Assembly: GCA_021805205.1 (NCBI GenBank)
Contig: JAJZFV010000016.1
Span: 1-64,000, forward strand
Direction of reading: 5' to 3'
Origin: Actinomycetes bacterium
Lineage (GTDB): Bacteria; Actinomycetota; Acidimicrobiia; Acidimicrobiales; Acidimicrobiaceae
DNA: 64,000 nt
A program made the position numbers and the translations under genes. The notes under the pieces were generated by a model. That model had not been told where the DNA came from. It did not search any database and saw only the letters and a program-made list of their open reading frames with translations. Position 1 is the stretch's first letter. The number at the start of each line of letters is the position of its first letter. Of this stretch, positions 1 through 9,341 are shown one piece after another.

Positions 1-2
1 CG

Positions 3-755
3 CGAAATGACCCCTATTCCCATTGATCGAGCTACCGCTCCTTTGATGGCAGTAGTGGACGGTAAAGAAAGAAGTAAGTGATGGGATTGGGATAGCTTTG
101 CAATTTCGATTTCGAAGACGTCTCTTGTTCCAGAACCGTTTTCGCGGAGAATAAAGTCGCAATTGGGAATTTCATCTGAATGAAGATTTTGGCTCAACCC
201 CTTTGCTGTTAGGTGCTTGGAAGTAGCCACGAGAACTAATTGGTCATGATAAATTTCTGTGGATCCTAGATGCGGAGGTGAAGTTGCGCCTTCGATCAAA
301 CCAATGTCACTCACTCCGCGATCTACTCGGTCGATGACGAATGTCGAATTTCCTATTTCTACGTTTTCAATTTTTATGTCTGTGCGTCCCGACACCTCAG
401 ATAGCCAAATCGGTAGAAGGTATTCAGCAATGGTCATAGAGACGGCAAGAGTAAAGCCACTTCCTCTTTGCGACTTAATCCGGTTTGAAAGACTTAGTAG
501 TTCATCGTTTGTCGCAATGACTTTTCGCATCTGGTCGATGATCAGTGAAGCTTCTTTTGTCGGTGCAACGGTTGGGCCGTTACGGTCCAGAAGGTGAAGG
601 GCTAGCGTCTCTTCAAGTTCGCGTATTCGTAGAGAGGCCGCAGGCTGTGAAATCCCATGGCGTATCGCCGCCTTAGTAATCGACCCCTCTTCGACAACTG
701 AGAGAAAGATGGCAATTGAAAAGGGATCTACCTTCATCTTCTCGACATTCGCCAT
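3..755 (-). CDS. LysR-family transcriptional regulator (3' part cut by window start)
   Basis: The reverse strand reads open from an ATG at 755 to the window edge (251 codons). The first 65 residues are a typical LysR winged helix-turn-helix (SITKAAIRHGISQPAASLRI, then RELEETL and LLDR). The remainder has the alpha/beta layout of the LysR effector-binding domain. A purine-rich GAAAGAAG precedes the ATG. It is divergent from the YeiH-type transporter at 1024 across 268 bp. The E. coli yeiE-yeiH pair has the same arrangement, so control of the transporter is likely but inferred. The effector is unknown. The C-terminus lies outside the window. Confidence 0.9.
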   Translation of the reverse strand, partial: MANVEKMKVDPFSIAIFLSVVEEGSITKAAIRHGISQPAASLRIRELEETLALHLLDRNGPTVAPTKEASLIIDQMRKVIATNDELLSLSNRIKSQRGSGFTLAVSMTIAEYLLPIWLSEVSGRTDIKIENVEIGNSTFVIDRVDRGVSDIGLIEGATSPPHLGSTEIYHDQLVLVATSKHLTAKGLSQNLHSDEIPNCDFILRENGSGTRDVFEIEIAKLSQSHHLLLSLPSTTAIKGAVARSMGIGVIS

Positions 756-1023
756 AAAACTTCTTTCTCGATCAGTATTGCAGTCTTACCCTTGCAATTC
801 TGATCCTGATAACTGCGACGACTCGACTACCACGGGTTCCCTGGGTTTCGCAAAGTAGGTCGGGCAGTTCAACTAAGTCAGCTACCCAATCAGTCCTCTT
901 GGAAAAGATTGGTCTTTTATCATTCAGTTTAGCGCATTTGAGATGCCATTATAAAGAATGGTTATGATTGTCTCGTTGTAGCTTGACGTTAGCTTCTAAT
1001 CTCGCTTCGTAGCATGCATCAGT

Positions 1024-2034
1024 ATGATTGAGTCAACCAAACTTCGCATCAAATCGGACTCCAAGATAGCTCGTATTGTTCCTGGCTTCCTTCTGACAGT
1101 AGGAATCGTCGTTTTGGCGACATTGCCGTTGCATTTCTTTCCCTTGATCGGATTGGCGGCGATGTCGATACTTACGGGTGCGCTGGTGGCGCCGTTTATT
1201 TCTAAAACTAATACTTTCACGAAGGGTATCGACTTTTCGTCCAAGTACATGTTGCAGCTAAGTGTGGTGCTTAGTGGATTTTCTATCAACTTTTCTCAGA
1301 TAACTAGCACAGCGAAGAGCTCATTTTTGGCGATTTTAACCTCGATTTCGGTGGCGTTAATCGTTGGATACCTATTGGCAAGGTGGTGGGGTCTAGAGAG
1401 AAAGGTGGCGTCGCTGATTTCAGTCGGAACAGCGATTTGCGGTGCTTCTGCAATTGCTGCGGTTAGTGATCCCCTAGATGCGGATGATGATCAGCGCAAA
1501 ATAGCGACTTCCACTATATTTACCTTCAATCTCGCCGCACTGTTCATCTTCCCGGTTCTAGGGCATCTAATGCACCTTTCACAGAGTCAATTCGGTGTGA
1601 TGGCAGGTGGGGCGGTCAATGACCTCTCGAGCGTGGTTGCTACGAGCCATATTTATGGACATGTAGCTGAGTCGACTGCAATCGTAGTGAAATTAACTCG
1701 AAGCTTGGCAATAATCCCGATTGTGCTAGCGATCTCAATCTATGAAAGCCTCCATCGAAATGAAAGTAATGGAGAGTCAATCTGGAAGGTGCTCCTTCGA
1801 ACCATACCAAAGTTCATAGTGCTATTTATAGCTGCAACAATTTTGGGAAACATTACCTCCCACTTAGGCGCTAATGTCACATCTGCAATCTCAACATACA
1901 CAATGGAAATAGCATTGGCCGGTATTGGATTGTCGGTTGCCAAGGTACGTGGCGCAAAGATTTCGATGATCTTGTTTGGAGCGTCGCTCTGGGCTGTTGT
2001 CACCATCGCCACCGTAGCAAACATAAAGCTCTAG
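1024..2034 (+). CDS. YeiH/UPF0324-family putative anion (sulfate) exporter
   Basis: A 336-residue polytopic inner-membrane protein with about ten hydrophobic segments. It carries the family signatures GTAICGASAIAA (near residue 140) and GGAVNDLSSVVA, where polar residues interrupt membrane helices. Family members are annotated as putative sulfate exporters, but transport has rarely been shown. The start is the ATG at 1024; no strong Shine-Dalgarno sequence precedes it. It lies divergent from the LysR gene, its probable regulator, and convergent with the carbonic anhydrase gene, with 35 bp between their ends. Family assignment is firm; the substrate is inferred. Confidence 0.88.
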   Translation: MIESTKLRIKSDSKIARIVPGFLLTVGIVVLATLPLHFFPLIGLAAMSILTGALVAPFISKTNTFTKGIDFSSKYMLQLSVVLSGFSINFSQITSTAKSSFLAILTSISVALIVGYLLARWWGLERKVASLISVGTAICGASAIAAVSDPLDADDDQRKIATSTIFTFNLAALFIFPVLGHLMHLSQSQFGVMAGGAVNDLSSVVATSHIYGHVAESTAIVVKLTRSLAIIPIVLAISIYESLHRNESNGESIWKVLLRTIPKFIVLFIAATILGNITSHLGANVTSAISTYTMEIALAGIGLSVAKVRGAKISMILFGASLWAVVTIATVANIKL

Positions 2035-2069
2035 TGGATTTGGAACCGCCAGAAATGGAACCGAGTTAT

Positions 2070-2570
2070 CTATATCACCGGCACGAGTTGGTGGGTATCA
2101 ACGTCGTAGACGTAACCCCAGACCGCGTCCTTCATTGCTATGAAGGGTGAATTTTTGATTCGTCCCATAGATTGGCGTACATCTGAAAATGGATCCCGAA
2201 AGGCCTCTACCGACCACGGCGGACGTACTCCGCTAGCCTCCTCTAAGAGGTCTTTGAAGCTATCGTCTGTCACCTTCTGAAGGCCACAATCAGTGTGGTG
2301 GATTAGGAGAATCGCCTCAGTGTTTAGAAGTCTTTGAGAGATTGAAAGAGATCGGATTACGTCGTCCGTGACCACGCCTCCTGCATTCCTAATTACGTGA
2401 GCATCACCGATTTCAAGACCGAGTAACCCGAATAAGTCAATGCGCGAATCCATGCAAGAGACTATGGCAAGTTGGCGTCTTGGCTCGACCGCTACGTGCC
2501 CTGGGGTAAGCATTGATGTGTATCGCTTGGAGGCGTTGACTAATTCGCTATGTAGGAGTGGGTCACTCAT
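2070..2570 (-). CDS. Beta-class carbonic anhydrase
   Basis: Zinc enzyme interconverting CO2 and bicarbonate in the cytoplasm. The active-site set is visible: CMDSR (Cys39, the Asp41/Arg43 dyad) and HHTDCG (His92, Cys95), giving the Cys-His-Cys zinc site of beta enzymes. I start at the ATG at 2570 (166 residues), which has AAGGA seven bases upstream. An in-frame ATG at 2621 would add 17 residues resembling no family member and has no ribosome site. The length fits the short actinobacterial type such as Rv1284. It is monocistronic between convergent and codirectional neighbours. Confidence 0.92.
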   Translation of the reverse strand: MSDPLLHSELVNASKRYTSMLTPGHVAVEPRRQLAIVSCMDSRIDLFGLLGLEIGDAHVIRNAGGVVTDDVIRSLSISQRLLNTEAILLIHHTDCGLQKVTDDSFKDLLEEASGVRPPWSVEAFRDPFSDVRQSMGRIKNSPFIAMKDAVWGYVYDVDTHQLVPVI

Positions 2571-2697
2571 GCCTATTCCTTGTGTCTCTGAAACAATCGT
2601 TACTATTCCATTTAACGGCATCTTCTATGCCATTAAATAGGGTAAATTTGCCCTAAATTTACTTCTGTGATTCCTAATTTGCGAATTATTTTGCGTG

Positions 2698-4236
2698 TTA
2701 GGGATTGCCGAAGACCTCTTCTTCGATTAAGCCTTGGTCGTGCGTAAGAAGTTGATTGGCATGCCTCCGATCATCGGTGCGCATCCTCCACGCTACTAGC
2801 TCCATCGCGATTCCACCCGCTATCGATCTGTGTTGGTCGCCATCCAACAGCAGATTATGGATTTGATCTGGATCTTGTTCAACGTCGAACAGCAGGGGAG
2901 GGAGAAATTCAGCTGGCGCCGAGAAGGTAACTAGCTTATATCTGTCGCCCCGCGAAACTGTAAGCGTAAAGTAGGAAGCTGGGATGTCAAGTAGTGATCC
3001 TCCCAGTCTTCGCCTAAAACTTCGGAAATCCCACTCATAATGTGCGCTCTTGCGCCACCAACTTGGAAATTGCTCGCCTTTTAGGTAAGGCATAAGGCTA
3101 TTTCCATCGCACTGCGTTGGAATTGGCGCTTCGATAATTTCGCAGATCGTTGGTAGAACATCTACAGCTTCCGTAAACTCTTTGCGAGTTTTGTCTCTTT
3201 GGAATCCTGGTCCGGCAACAATCAACGGTATGTGGAACGATTCGTCGTAAAAACCTAGTTTTTCAAATAGGTGGTGATCCCCGTTTTGATCACCGTGGTC
3301 GGCGGTGAGGATGATGTAGGTCTCTTCAAGGAGCCCTTGGCTTTCAAGGAAGTCGATAAGGGTTCCGATGTGTAGATCCACCTCAGCGATAGAACCGTAG
3401 TAGGTGGCTCTTTTTTGAAGTCGATCTGCCTCGTCTTTTGGAGTTAAAAAGTCGACTCCCAAGGCGAGCTCCGTCAGGGGGTGCACCTTTGCCTCTTGCT
3501 GTGGGGTTGTAGCGCCAAGAAATGGATCCACATCTTCCATCTCGACAAAGTCGTGAAATCCATAAGGGTTACGACGTGGTGGATGTGGACGAATGAATGA
3601 GGCGTGGATAAAGAAGTCTTCGTTGTCTCTTTGGGAGATATATTCAATAATCTTCTCGACTAAGAACGCACTCTCTGATTGCTCTATGGCAAATTGAGTT
3701 GGCGCATATGTATCTGGACGTGTCTTTGCTGATTTGAAGGTCGGATCGGGTTGGTATAAATCTCGTGGAAATGACGGAACGTCTACTCCACTTGCAGAAA
3801 GCCACTTCCCCCACTCTAAGGATCCCGCCTCGAATGGATCGTGAACAACTGGTTTAAGTCCGGGAAGTACCCCTTCATAGCTAAAGAGGCGACTGTCGTC
3901 TTTGGGAAGATTGGTTGGGTCGACTGATGTATCGGTGTATCCAAATAAAACTGGATCGTAACCTTCGGCCCTCGCTATCTTTGCAAAGTTGGTAAATTCA
4001 TCGGAGAGTGGTGTGCCGTTAGCGACCGATCGATTTTTGTGGAGATAGGTTCCGGTGTAGAGACAGGCCCTAGAGGGGCCGCATGGAGCGGCGTTCGCGA
4101 AGTGGTTCTTGAAGATCGTTCCCAACTTTGCGATTCGGTCGATATTCGGCGTCTTTACGATCGGATGTCCAAGTGCTGAGAAGCAGTCACCTCTCCATTG
4201 GTCAAGGGTTATAAAGAGAATTCTCTTGTTGTTCAT
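2698..4236 (-). CDS. Sulfatase / phosphonate monoester hydrolase-like enzyme
   Basis: A 512-residue alkaline-phosphatase-superfamily hydrolase. The N-terminus has the metal site TLDQWRGD (Asp12). The formylglycine motif CGPSR is at 52-56, followed by ACLYTG, and TADHGDQNGDH provides further metal ligands near residue 315. GYDPVLFGYTDTSVDP and RSVANGTPL are characteristic of the phosphonate monoester hydrolase branch, whose members are promiscuous for sulfate, phosphate and phosphonate esters. No signal peptide is seen, so it is cytoplasmic. Activity needs conversion of Cys52 to formylglycine; no formylglycine-generating enzyme lies in this window. The substrate is unknown. Confidence 0.85.
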   Translation of the reverse strand: MNNKRILFITLDQWRGDCFSALGHPIVKTPNIDRIAKLGTIFKNHFANAAPCGPSRACLYTGTYLHKNRSVANGTPLSDEFTNFAKIARAEGYDPVLFGYTDTSVDPTNLPKDDSRLFSYEGVLPGLKPVVHDPFEAGSLEWGKWLSASGVDVPSFPRDLYQPDPTFKSAKTRPDTYAPTQFAIEQSESAFLVEKIIEYISQRDNEDFFIHASFIRPHPPRRNPYGFHDFVEMEDVDPFLGATTPQQEAKVHPLTELALGVDFLTPKDEADRLQKRATYYGSIAEVDLHIGTLIDFLESQGLLEETYIILTADHGDQNGDHHLFEKLGFYDESFHIPLIVAGPGFQRDKTRKEFTEAVDVLPTICEIIEAPIPTQCDGNSLMPYLKGEQFPSWWRKSAHYEWDFRSFRRRLGGSLLDIPASYFTLTVSRGDRYKLVTFSAPAEFLPPLLFDVEQDPDQIHNLLLDGDQHRSIAGGIAMELVAWRMRTDDRRHANQLLTHDQGLIEEEVFGNP

Positions 4237-4308
4237 GGATCAATCTTATTTTTGGCTTGCTCGACTTCGTTGGATGTTGAGATTCAATTAATCATATGTT
4301 TTATGAGA

Positions 4309-5031
4309 TTAAACTTTTAGAGTCAACCCACCGTCGACTGCAATTACTTCGCCGGTAAGGTACGAGGCCTCTGCAACACTTACGACTACTTGCGCGATAT
4401 CTTCCGGCGTCCCAGATCTACGTAGTGGTGCTACCTTTCGCACGTTCTCCCTAAGTTGATCCCAGCTCTCCGTCCAGGGCGTGTCAATCAAGCCAGGTGC
4501 CACTGCGTTAACACGAACGCTCTCCATCGAAGCCGCGAGAAGGCGAGTCATTTGGTTTAGGGCGGCTTTGGAGACTGAGTAGGGGATCGATGACCCCATC
4601 GGCCTTAAACCGGCGATCGAAGTGATATTGACTATCGCTCCAGATTGTGCCCTTAGTAATTCGTAAAAGTTGGTCGACGTCCACCAAGTACCCATGACGT
4701 TTGTCGAGAATATCTTCATCCAAAGTTCATCTGTAGCACCTTCAAAGTCGGAGTGGGGGACTACTTCGGTGTATCCAGCGTTGTTGACGAGTAGGTCGAG
4801 GCGTCCGTAGTGTTCAACAAGGGTCTCTTTTACATTTGCTATCTGCTCTTTATTGGTTACGTCGCACGTAAGGTAACGAAGCGACTCTCGGTCTTGGCTC
4901 GCTATTTGTTCACCCGCAGCCGCTGACTTTGATGAAGTAAAGATGACTATGTACCCCTTGCGATGCAGCGCCTCAACTGTGGCAAGGCCGATGCCTGAAG
5001 TTCCTCCAGTTACAAGTGCGATCTTCTTCAA
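4309..5031 (-). CDS. Short-chain dehydrogenase/reductase (SDR)
   Basis: Classical 240-residue SDR. It shows the nucleotide-binding TGGTSGIG (8-15), the structural NNAG, a catalytic Ser in NITSIAG, the YSVSK catalytic Tyr/Lys pair and a C-terminal TGEVIAVDGG. It is closest in pattern to 3-oxoacyl-ACP reductase-like enzymes, but the substrate cannot be assigned. It lies 72 bp upstream of the sulfatase on the same strand and may share its transcript. An AT-rich gap follows on the other side, before the divergent small-protein gene at 5242. Confidence 0.87.
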   Translation of the reverse strand: MKKIALVTGGTSGIGLATVEALHRKGYIVIFTSSKSAAAGEQIASQDRESLRYLTCDVTNKEQIANVKETLVEHYGRLDLLVNNAGYTEVVPHSDFEGATDELWMKIFSTNVMGTWWTSTNFYELLRAQSGAIVNITSIAGLRPMGSSIPYSVSKAALNQMTRLLAASMESVRVNAVAPGLIDTPWTESWDQLRENVRKVAPLRRSGTPEDIAQVVVSVAEASYLTGEVIAVDGGLTLKV

Positions 5032-5241
5032 TGGGGCTCCTTCGGGGCGTATGGACCTATTATTCTACCGATCGAAGCTGTCGCAGTAATTGTGAAATTG
5101 GGAATCCTAAAAAAGTGGTTCCCTCAAGCGCCCGCCGTTTTACGAATCGCAAATTTGTATCGATGCCAACTTGAAACGGCCACAATTGAGGATCATCGAG
5201 ATGTAGCTTGAATTGTCGGTTTAGATCTTTAGGAGATTTTG

Positions 5242-5457
5242 ATGTTCAATTTGGAACAGCTTGGAGATTTGATCGATCAAATCGACTCGACCATCAACTA
5301 TGCGGAAGACTTTGCATATAACTACCTCGTCGGTGTAGGTGAGGATGAGATCGTCGCCGCATTAAAGATCGAGCGCGAGATGGCAAAGGTGGTGCGGGCG
5401 CTTCAAAAGGCAAAGAGCGATGCCCAGCGACTAGCGGAATTTACGCAAGAGAGCTAG
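5242..5457 (+). CDS. Small conserved-looking hypothetical protein
   Basis: A 71-residue acidic protein, strongly helical, with heptad-like spacing (EQLGDLIDQIDSTINYAED, later EREMAKVVRALQKAK). It has no cysteines, membrane segment or motif I recognise. The ATG at 5242 is chosen because AGGAG ends six bases before it; a TTG directly upstream is a less likely start. It ends seven bases before the acetoacetyl-CoA synthetase GTG, so the two are almost certainly co-transcribed and perhaps translationally coupled. It may be a small partner or regulator of that enzyme, which is only a context inference. Confidence 0.7.
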   Translation: MFNLEQLGDLIDQIDSTINYAEDFAYNYLVGVGEDEIVAALKIEREMAKVVRALQKAKSDAQRLAEFTQES

Positions 5458-5463
5458 GCCAAA

Positions 5464-7518
5464 GTGTGGTACGTTGAATCAGTTGTTGCAAGTACCTTTT
5501 GTTTAGATGAGGGGCGGTTGTCGAAGTTGGTTAACGAGGGTGATCTCCTAGCTAAGCGTGATCCAGAAGTAGCGGCTAGGTCGCAATTGGCTGGTTTTAT
5601 CAATTTTGTAAATGATCGCTTTCATTTGAGCCTTGAGGGCTATAACGATCTTCATCGATGGAGCTGTAGTAATTTAGAGAACTTCTGGAGCGCGGTCTAC
5701 GCCTTTGATTCTGCCAAGTTCCGAGAGAGTAGCCTCTTTGATGCTATAACTCGTGGAGAAAGTTCAGCGTTAGAGAGCGTTCTAAAGGGCGATCACATAT
5801 CTAGGATGCGCTTCTTTGATGATACAACTTTCAACTATCTCGACTTTGCACTACGTGACCGAAGTGATCGGATTGCGATCGCGGCCTATGACGAATCGGG
5901 ACGACGAGAACTTTCTTTTGCTGATTTAGTTCAACTAGTCGCTTCGATCCAAGATCGCCTAATGAGTTTCGGCGTGAAGTCGGGTGACCACGTAGTGGCC
6001 TACATATCGAATTCAATTGAAGCCGTAGCATCATTTCTGGCGTGTGCCGGAATGGGAGCGGTGTGGTCTTCGTGTTCGCTGGACTTTGGAGTCAAGGCGG
6101 TTCTCGATCGTTTCAGACAACTGCGACCAACTTTTCTAATTGCCCAGGGTGGCTACGGTTATAACGGTAAATACTACGATAGGACGACCGAGATCGAGGA
6201 GATCTTAGGTGGCCTCGGTGAAACTCTGATTGGTGCTGCACTGGGATTTGAATCAGTAGAGTCCTATCCCAATGCCATCACCTTTACCGAGTTTTTTGCA
6301 TCACTACCGTCCAAGATCGATCCAATCATCGAAGAACTCCCTTTCAATCATCCTCTCTGGGTGCTTTATTCATCAGGGACGACCGGAATGCCCAAGGGCA
6401 TCGTGCATAGTCATGGAGGCATCTACCTCGAGCACTTAAAGTCGCTGGCGCTTCACCTTGATATATCCTCGAAGGACGTCTACTTTTGGTTTTCGACGAC
6501 TGGGTGGATGATGTGGAACTTCCTAGTATCGGGTCTTGGCTTATCTGCTCGAATTGTCTTGGTTGATGGTTCGCCCTCTTACCCTGATTTTGGGCGCCTC
6601 TTTGAGATCGCTGATCGCGAAGGTATTACGGTATTTGGTACTTCTGCCCCGTTCATAACAGCAATGATGAAGGCGGACTTCAAAATCCCCAAGAACAAGA
6701 TATCTACGATTCGAACGGTTGGTTCTACGGGAGCGCCTCTATCGATCGCAGGTTTTAGCTATATCGTTGATCAATTTGGAGGCAATATCGATCTCGCATC
6801 GGCCAGCGGTGGAACCGACGTGTGCAGCGCATTTTTAACTTCGTCTCCATTTCACGATACTCGTGCTGGCCTGTTGAATGCGGCTGGGTTGGGTATCGAG
6901 GTTGAATCGCTCAATTTAGAGGGTGAGCGCATCTTTGATGAGGTTGGAGAGCTAGTAATTGCGACGCCGATGCCTTCGATGCCCATCTACTTCGTCGGCG
7001 ATAGCGATGGCTCCAAGTTGCGTGACGCTTACTTTAACTTTTTCGAGGGAAAGTGGCGCCACGGTGACTTTGTAAAAGAGCGTAGTGATGGCGGGTTCGT
7101 AATCTTCGGGCGAAGTGACTCAACTCTAAATCGCGGCGGAGTCCGTATGGGCACTAGTGACTTCTACAACCTTATCGAGGGAATCGACGGAGTGGAGGAT
7201 GCTCTCATTATCGACACATCGATGGTTGAGCGGGAAGGTGAACTAATCCTTTTCGTTGTTACTTCAGTTGAAGAGGAGTCGCGGCAAAAGCTCGCGGAGA
7301 AGATAAAGGGTGAAGTTCGAGCAAACCTTTCACCTCGCCACGTTCCCGATGAAATCTTTTTTGTAGGCGAAGTTCCCCGAACATTGAATGGAAAGAAGAT
7401 TGAAGTGCCAATAAGGCGTCTCTTTACCGATGGAAAACTTGTGGTCTCAACAGATTCAATGGCCAATCCAACTGTTCTTGAGGAATTTCGATCGATCTAT
7501 GAGTCCAAGAACAAATAA
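5464..7518 (+). CDS. Acetoacetyl-CoA synthetase
   Basis: A 684-residue acyl-adenylate-forming enzyme activating acetoacetate (ATP + CoA to acetoacetyl-CoA). It has the ANL P-loop YSSGTTGMPKG at 302-312 and the aryl/acyl pocket region FGTSAPFI. ASGGTDVCSAF is typical of acetoacetyl-CoA rather than acetyl-CoA synthetases, and the catalytic lysine lies in NGKK near 642-645. The length matches the family (about 650). The start is GTG at 5464, seven bases after the small gene's stop and with a weak ribosome site, suggesting coupling. A strong hairpin terminator follows at 7586. It probably serves ketone-body or PHB-derived acetoacetate use. Confidence 0.9.
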   Translation: MWYVESVVASTFCLDEGRLSKLVNEGDLLAKRDPEVAARSQLAGFINFVNDRFHLSLEGYNDLHRWSCSNLENFWSAVYAFDSAKFRESSLFDAITRGESSALESVLKGDHISRMRFFDDTTFNYLDFALRDRSDRIAIAAYDESGRRELSFADLVQLVASIQDRLMSFGVKSGDHVVAYISNSIEAVASFLACAGMGAVWSSCSLDFGVKAVLDRFRQLRPTFLIAQGGYGYNGKYYDRTTEIEEILGGLGETLIGAALGFESVESYPNAITFTEFFASLPSKIDPIIEELPFNHPLWVLYSSGTTGMPKGIVHSHGGIYLEHLKSLALHLDISSKDVYFWFSTTGWMMWNFLVSGLGLSARIVLVDGSPSYPDFGRLFEIADREGITVFGTSAPFITAMMKADFKIPKNKISTIRTVGSTGAPLSIAGFSYIVDQFGGNIDLASASGGTDVCSAFLTSSPFHDTRAGLLNAAGLGIEVESLNLEGERIFDEVGELVIATPMPSMPIYFVGDSDGSKLRDAYFNFFEGKWRHGDFVKERSDGGFVIFGRSDSTLNRGGVRMGTSDFYNLIEGIDGVEDALIIDTSMVEREGELILFVVTSVEEESRQKLAEKIKGEVRANLSPRHVPDEIFFVGEVPRTLNGKKIEVPIRRLFTDGKLVVSTDSMANPTVLEEFRSIYESKNK

Positions 7519-7585
7519 GCGACTCTACTGTCGGCGGCGCAAGTTAGTGACCTGGCAATTTTTAGACACCGCCGAGCTTTAAAGT

Positions 7586-7628
7586 AAAAATGCCCGCTTG
7601 GATATCTAATTCCAAGCGGGCATTTTTT
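7586..7628. terminator. Bidirectional Rho-independent terminator
   Basis: A perfect stem formed by TGCCCGCTTGGA and TCCAAGCGGGCA around an 8-base loop. It has A-run and T-run flanks on both sides, so it can end transcription of the synthetase gene (+) and of the exporter gene (-). Confidence 0.92.
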
Positions 7629-7672
7629 ATGGGACGTCCATGGTTAGTGACGTTGATCCCTTAAGTATCCGA

Positions 7673-9169
7673 TCAGATTACCGGAGCAATGCTTGCTTCA
7701 GCGGCAAGTTCGGATGCCTTTGGAGGTCTGATTGCAAGAAGTGCGATCACGAGGCCGCCGATGGCGAATCCAGAACCTACAAGAAAGCCTACGTCCCATC
7801 CGTGAATCGCAGCAAGCGCACCTAACTTCTGTTGCAGTGCTGGCGACTTAGCTGCCTGTCCTGCGGATACGACAAGGGACTTGAACCTAGAGGTCGTGGC
7901 TGTAGCCGATACTGTTACCAAGATCGAAAGGCCTAAAGATCCTCCTACTTGTTGCATTACGTTTACCATCGCCGAACCCAGCCCTGCCATATCAGATGGA
8001 ATCTTCGCCAATGCGGTTGGGAAGAGCGAGATGAAGGCAAATCCAAGACCAGCAGCCATAATTAGCATCGGTGGAAGGATCGAAGTCGCATAACTTGAAT
8101 TGACACCGAGGCGACTGAGCCATGCTAAGCCGATGGCGACAGCAGTGAGGCCTGAGACGATAAGTGGCAGTGCGCCAACCCTCTGTAAGAGTACAGATCC
8201 TAGGCCAGCAAAGACCATGATTCCGAAGCTTACCGGCAAGAAGGCAAAGCCTGCTTTCAATGGGGAGTAGCCATGGATCTCTTGAACGTAGATGGTTAGG
8301 AAAAAGAAGATTGCAAAGAGGGCAGCTGACAGTAGGAGCATGACGATATAGGTGGAAGTTCTGGTGCGATCTGAGAATATCGCAAGCTTCATCAAAGGTT
8401 GTCTAGCGGTCATCTCTCTAACAACGAATGCGATCAAACTTATAGCGGCGATTGCGAAGGAGCCAATGGTAATTGAGGTTGACCATCCCGACTGCGAGGC
8501 GTGAATTAGACCATAGACCAGGAGTCCGACGCCAGCTATTGAAAGGATTGAACCAGATAGGTCAAGGTCGATCTTCTCCTTCTCGGATTCGTGCAAGATC
8601 TTCGGTGCTGCAAAGGCGATTATCAGTGCGATAGGAGCGTTTACGAAGAAGACCCACCTCCAAGAGGCGTATTGGGTTAGAATTCCACCAAGTAGAAGCC
8701 CGAGTGCTGCACCCGCTGCGGAGACGCCAGAGTAGACACCTAGCGCTTCGTTGCGTTGCTTACCCTCTGCAAAGTTGGTTGTAATCAGGCTAAGAGCAGT
8801 GGGAGATGCGATTGCGCCGCCGATACCTTGAATAGCGCGCATGGTAAGTAGCCAAGCTTCGCTAGTTGCGAAGCCTCCGATGAGGCTGGCGGCAGCGAAG
8901 ATCAAAATGCCGACTTGAAACATTCGGCGTCGTCCAAAAAGATCTCCAGAGCGCCCTCCCAAGAGCAGGAGGCCCCCGAAGGTTAGGGTGTAGGCGTTTA
9001 GGACCCAAGATAGACCAGTTGTTGAAAAGTGAAGCGCTCTTTGAATTGATGGTAGCGCAACGTTAACGATGGTCGCATCAAGGACTATCATCAATTGCGC
9101 TCCGGCGATTAGCGCTATTGCCAGCCCAACTGGAGCTGAAAATTGGTTTTCGCTCGTATTTTTAGTCAT
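7673..9169 (-). CDS. DHA2-family (14-TM) MFS drug exporter
   Basis: A 498-residue major-facilitator protein with about 14 hydrophobic segments. It shows the MFS motif A variant GGRSGDLFGRRRMF after helix 2, MIVLDATIVNVALPSIQ in helix 1 (the DHA2 motif D1) and GIGGAIASPTALSLI in motif C, the antiporter signature. These place it with EmrB/QacA proton-drug antiporters of the cytoplasmic membrane. The ATG at 9169 follows AGAGGA with almost no spacing, so the exact start is uncertain. The upstream region contains an inverted GTGA-CGCC-TCAC sequence near 9227 that could be an operator. No regulator is adjacent. Confidence 0.88.
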   Translation of the reverse strand: MTKNTSENQFSAPVGLAIALIAGAQLMIVLDATIVNVALPSIQRALHFSTTGLSWVLNAYTLTFGGLLLLGGRSGDLFGRRRMFQVGILIFAAASLIGGFATSEAWLLTMRAIQGIGGAIASPTALSLITTNFAEGKQRNEALGVYSGVSAAGAALGLLLGGILTQYASWRWVFFVNAPIALIIAFAAPKILHESEKEKIDLDLSGSILSIAGVGLLVYGLIHASQSGWSTSITIGSFAIAAISLIAFVVREMTARQPLMKLAIFSDRTRTSTYIVMLLLSAALFAIFFFLTIYVQEIHGYSPLKAGFAFLPVSFGIMVFAGLGSVLLQRVGALPLIVSGLTAVAIGLAWLSRLGVNSSYATSILPPMLIMAAGLGFAFISLFPTALAKIPSDMAGLGSAMVNVMQQVGGSLGLSILVTVSATATTSRFKSLVVSAGQAAKSPALQQKLGALAAIHGWDVGFLVGSGFAIGGLVIALLAIRPPKASELAAEASIAPVI

Positions 9170-9341
9170 TCCTCTAATCTTCTCTCACGCAATAAAAAAG
9201 CTATGTTGTTTGTACACTTACAGCGAGGTGACGCCTCACTTAGGTTGAGATCTTACGTTGCAGTCTTTTATGACCGTACCAAAGGTCCAAACGTCGACCA
9301 ACACACTTTATTCCAATAATAAGTAACTAATCACTCACATT

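Noticed and set aside
7629-7643. GGGACGTCC near-palindrome downstream of the synthetase terminator
   Set aside because: It is at the 3' ends of two convergent genes, so an operator there makes little sense; likely chance.
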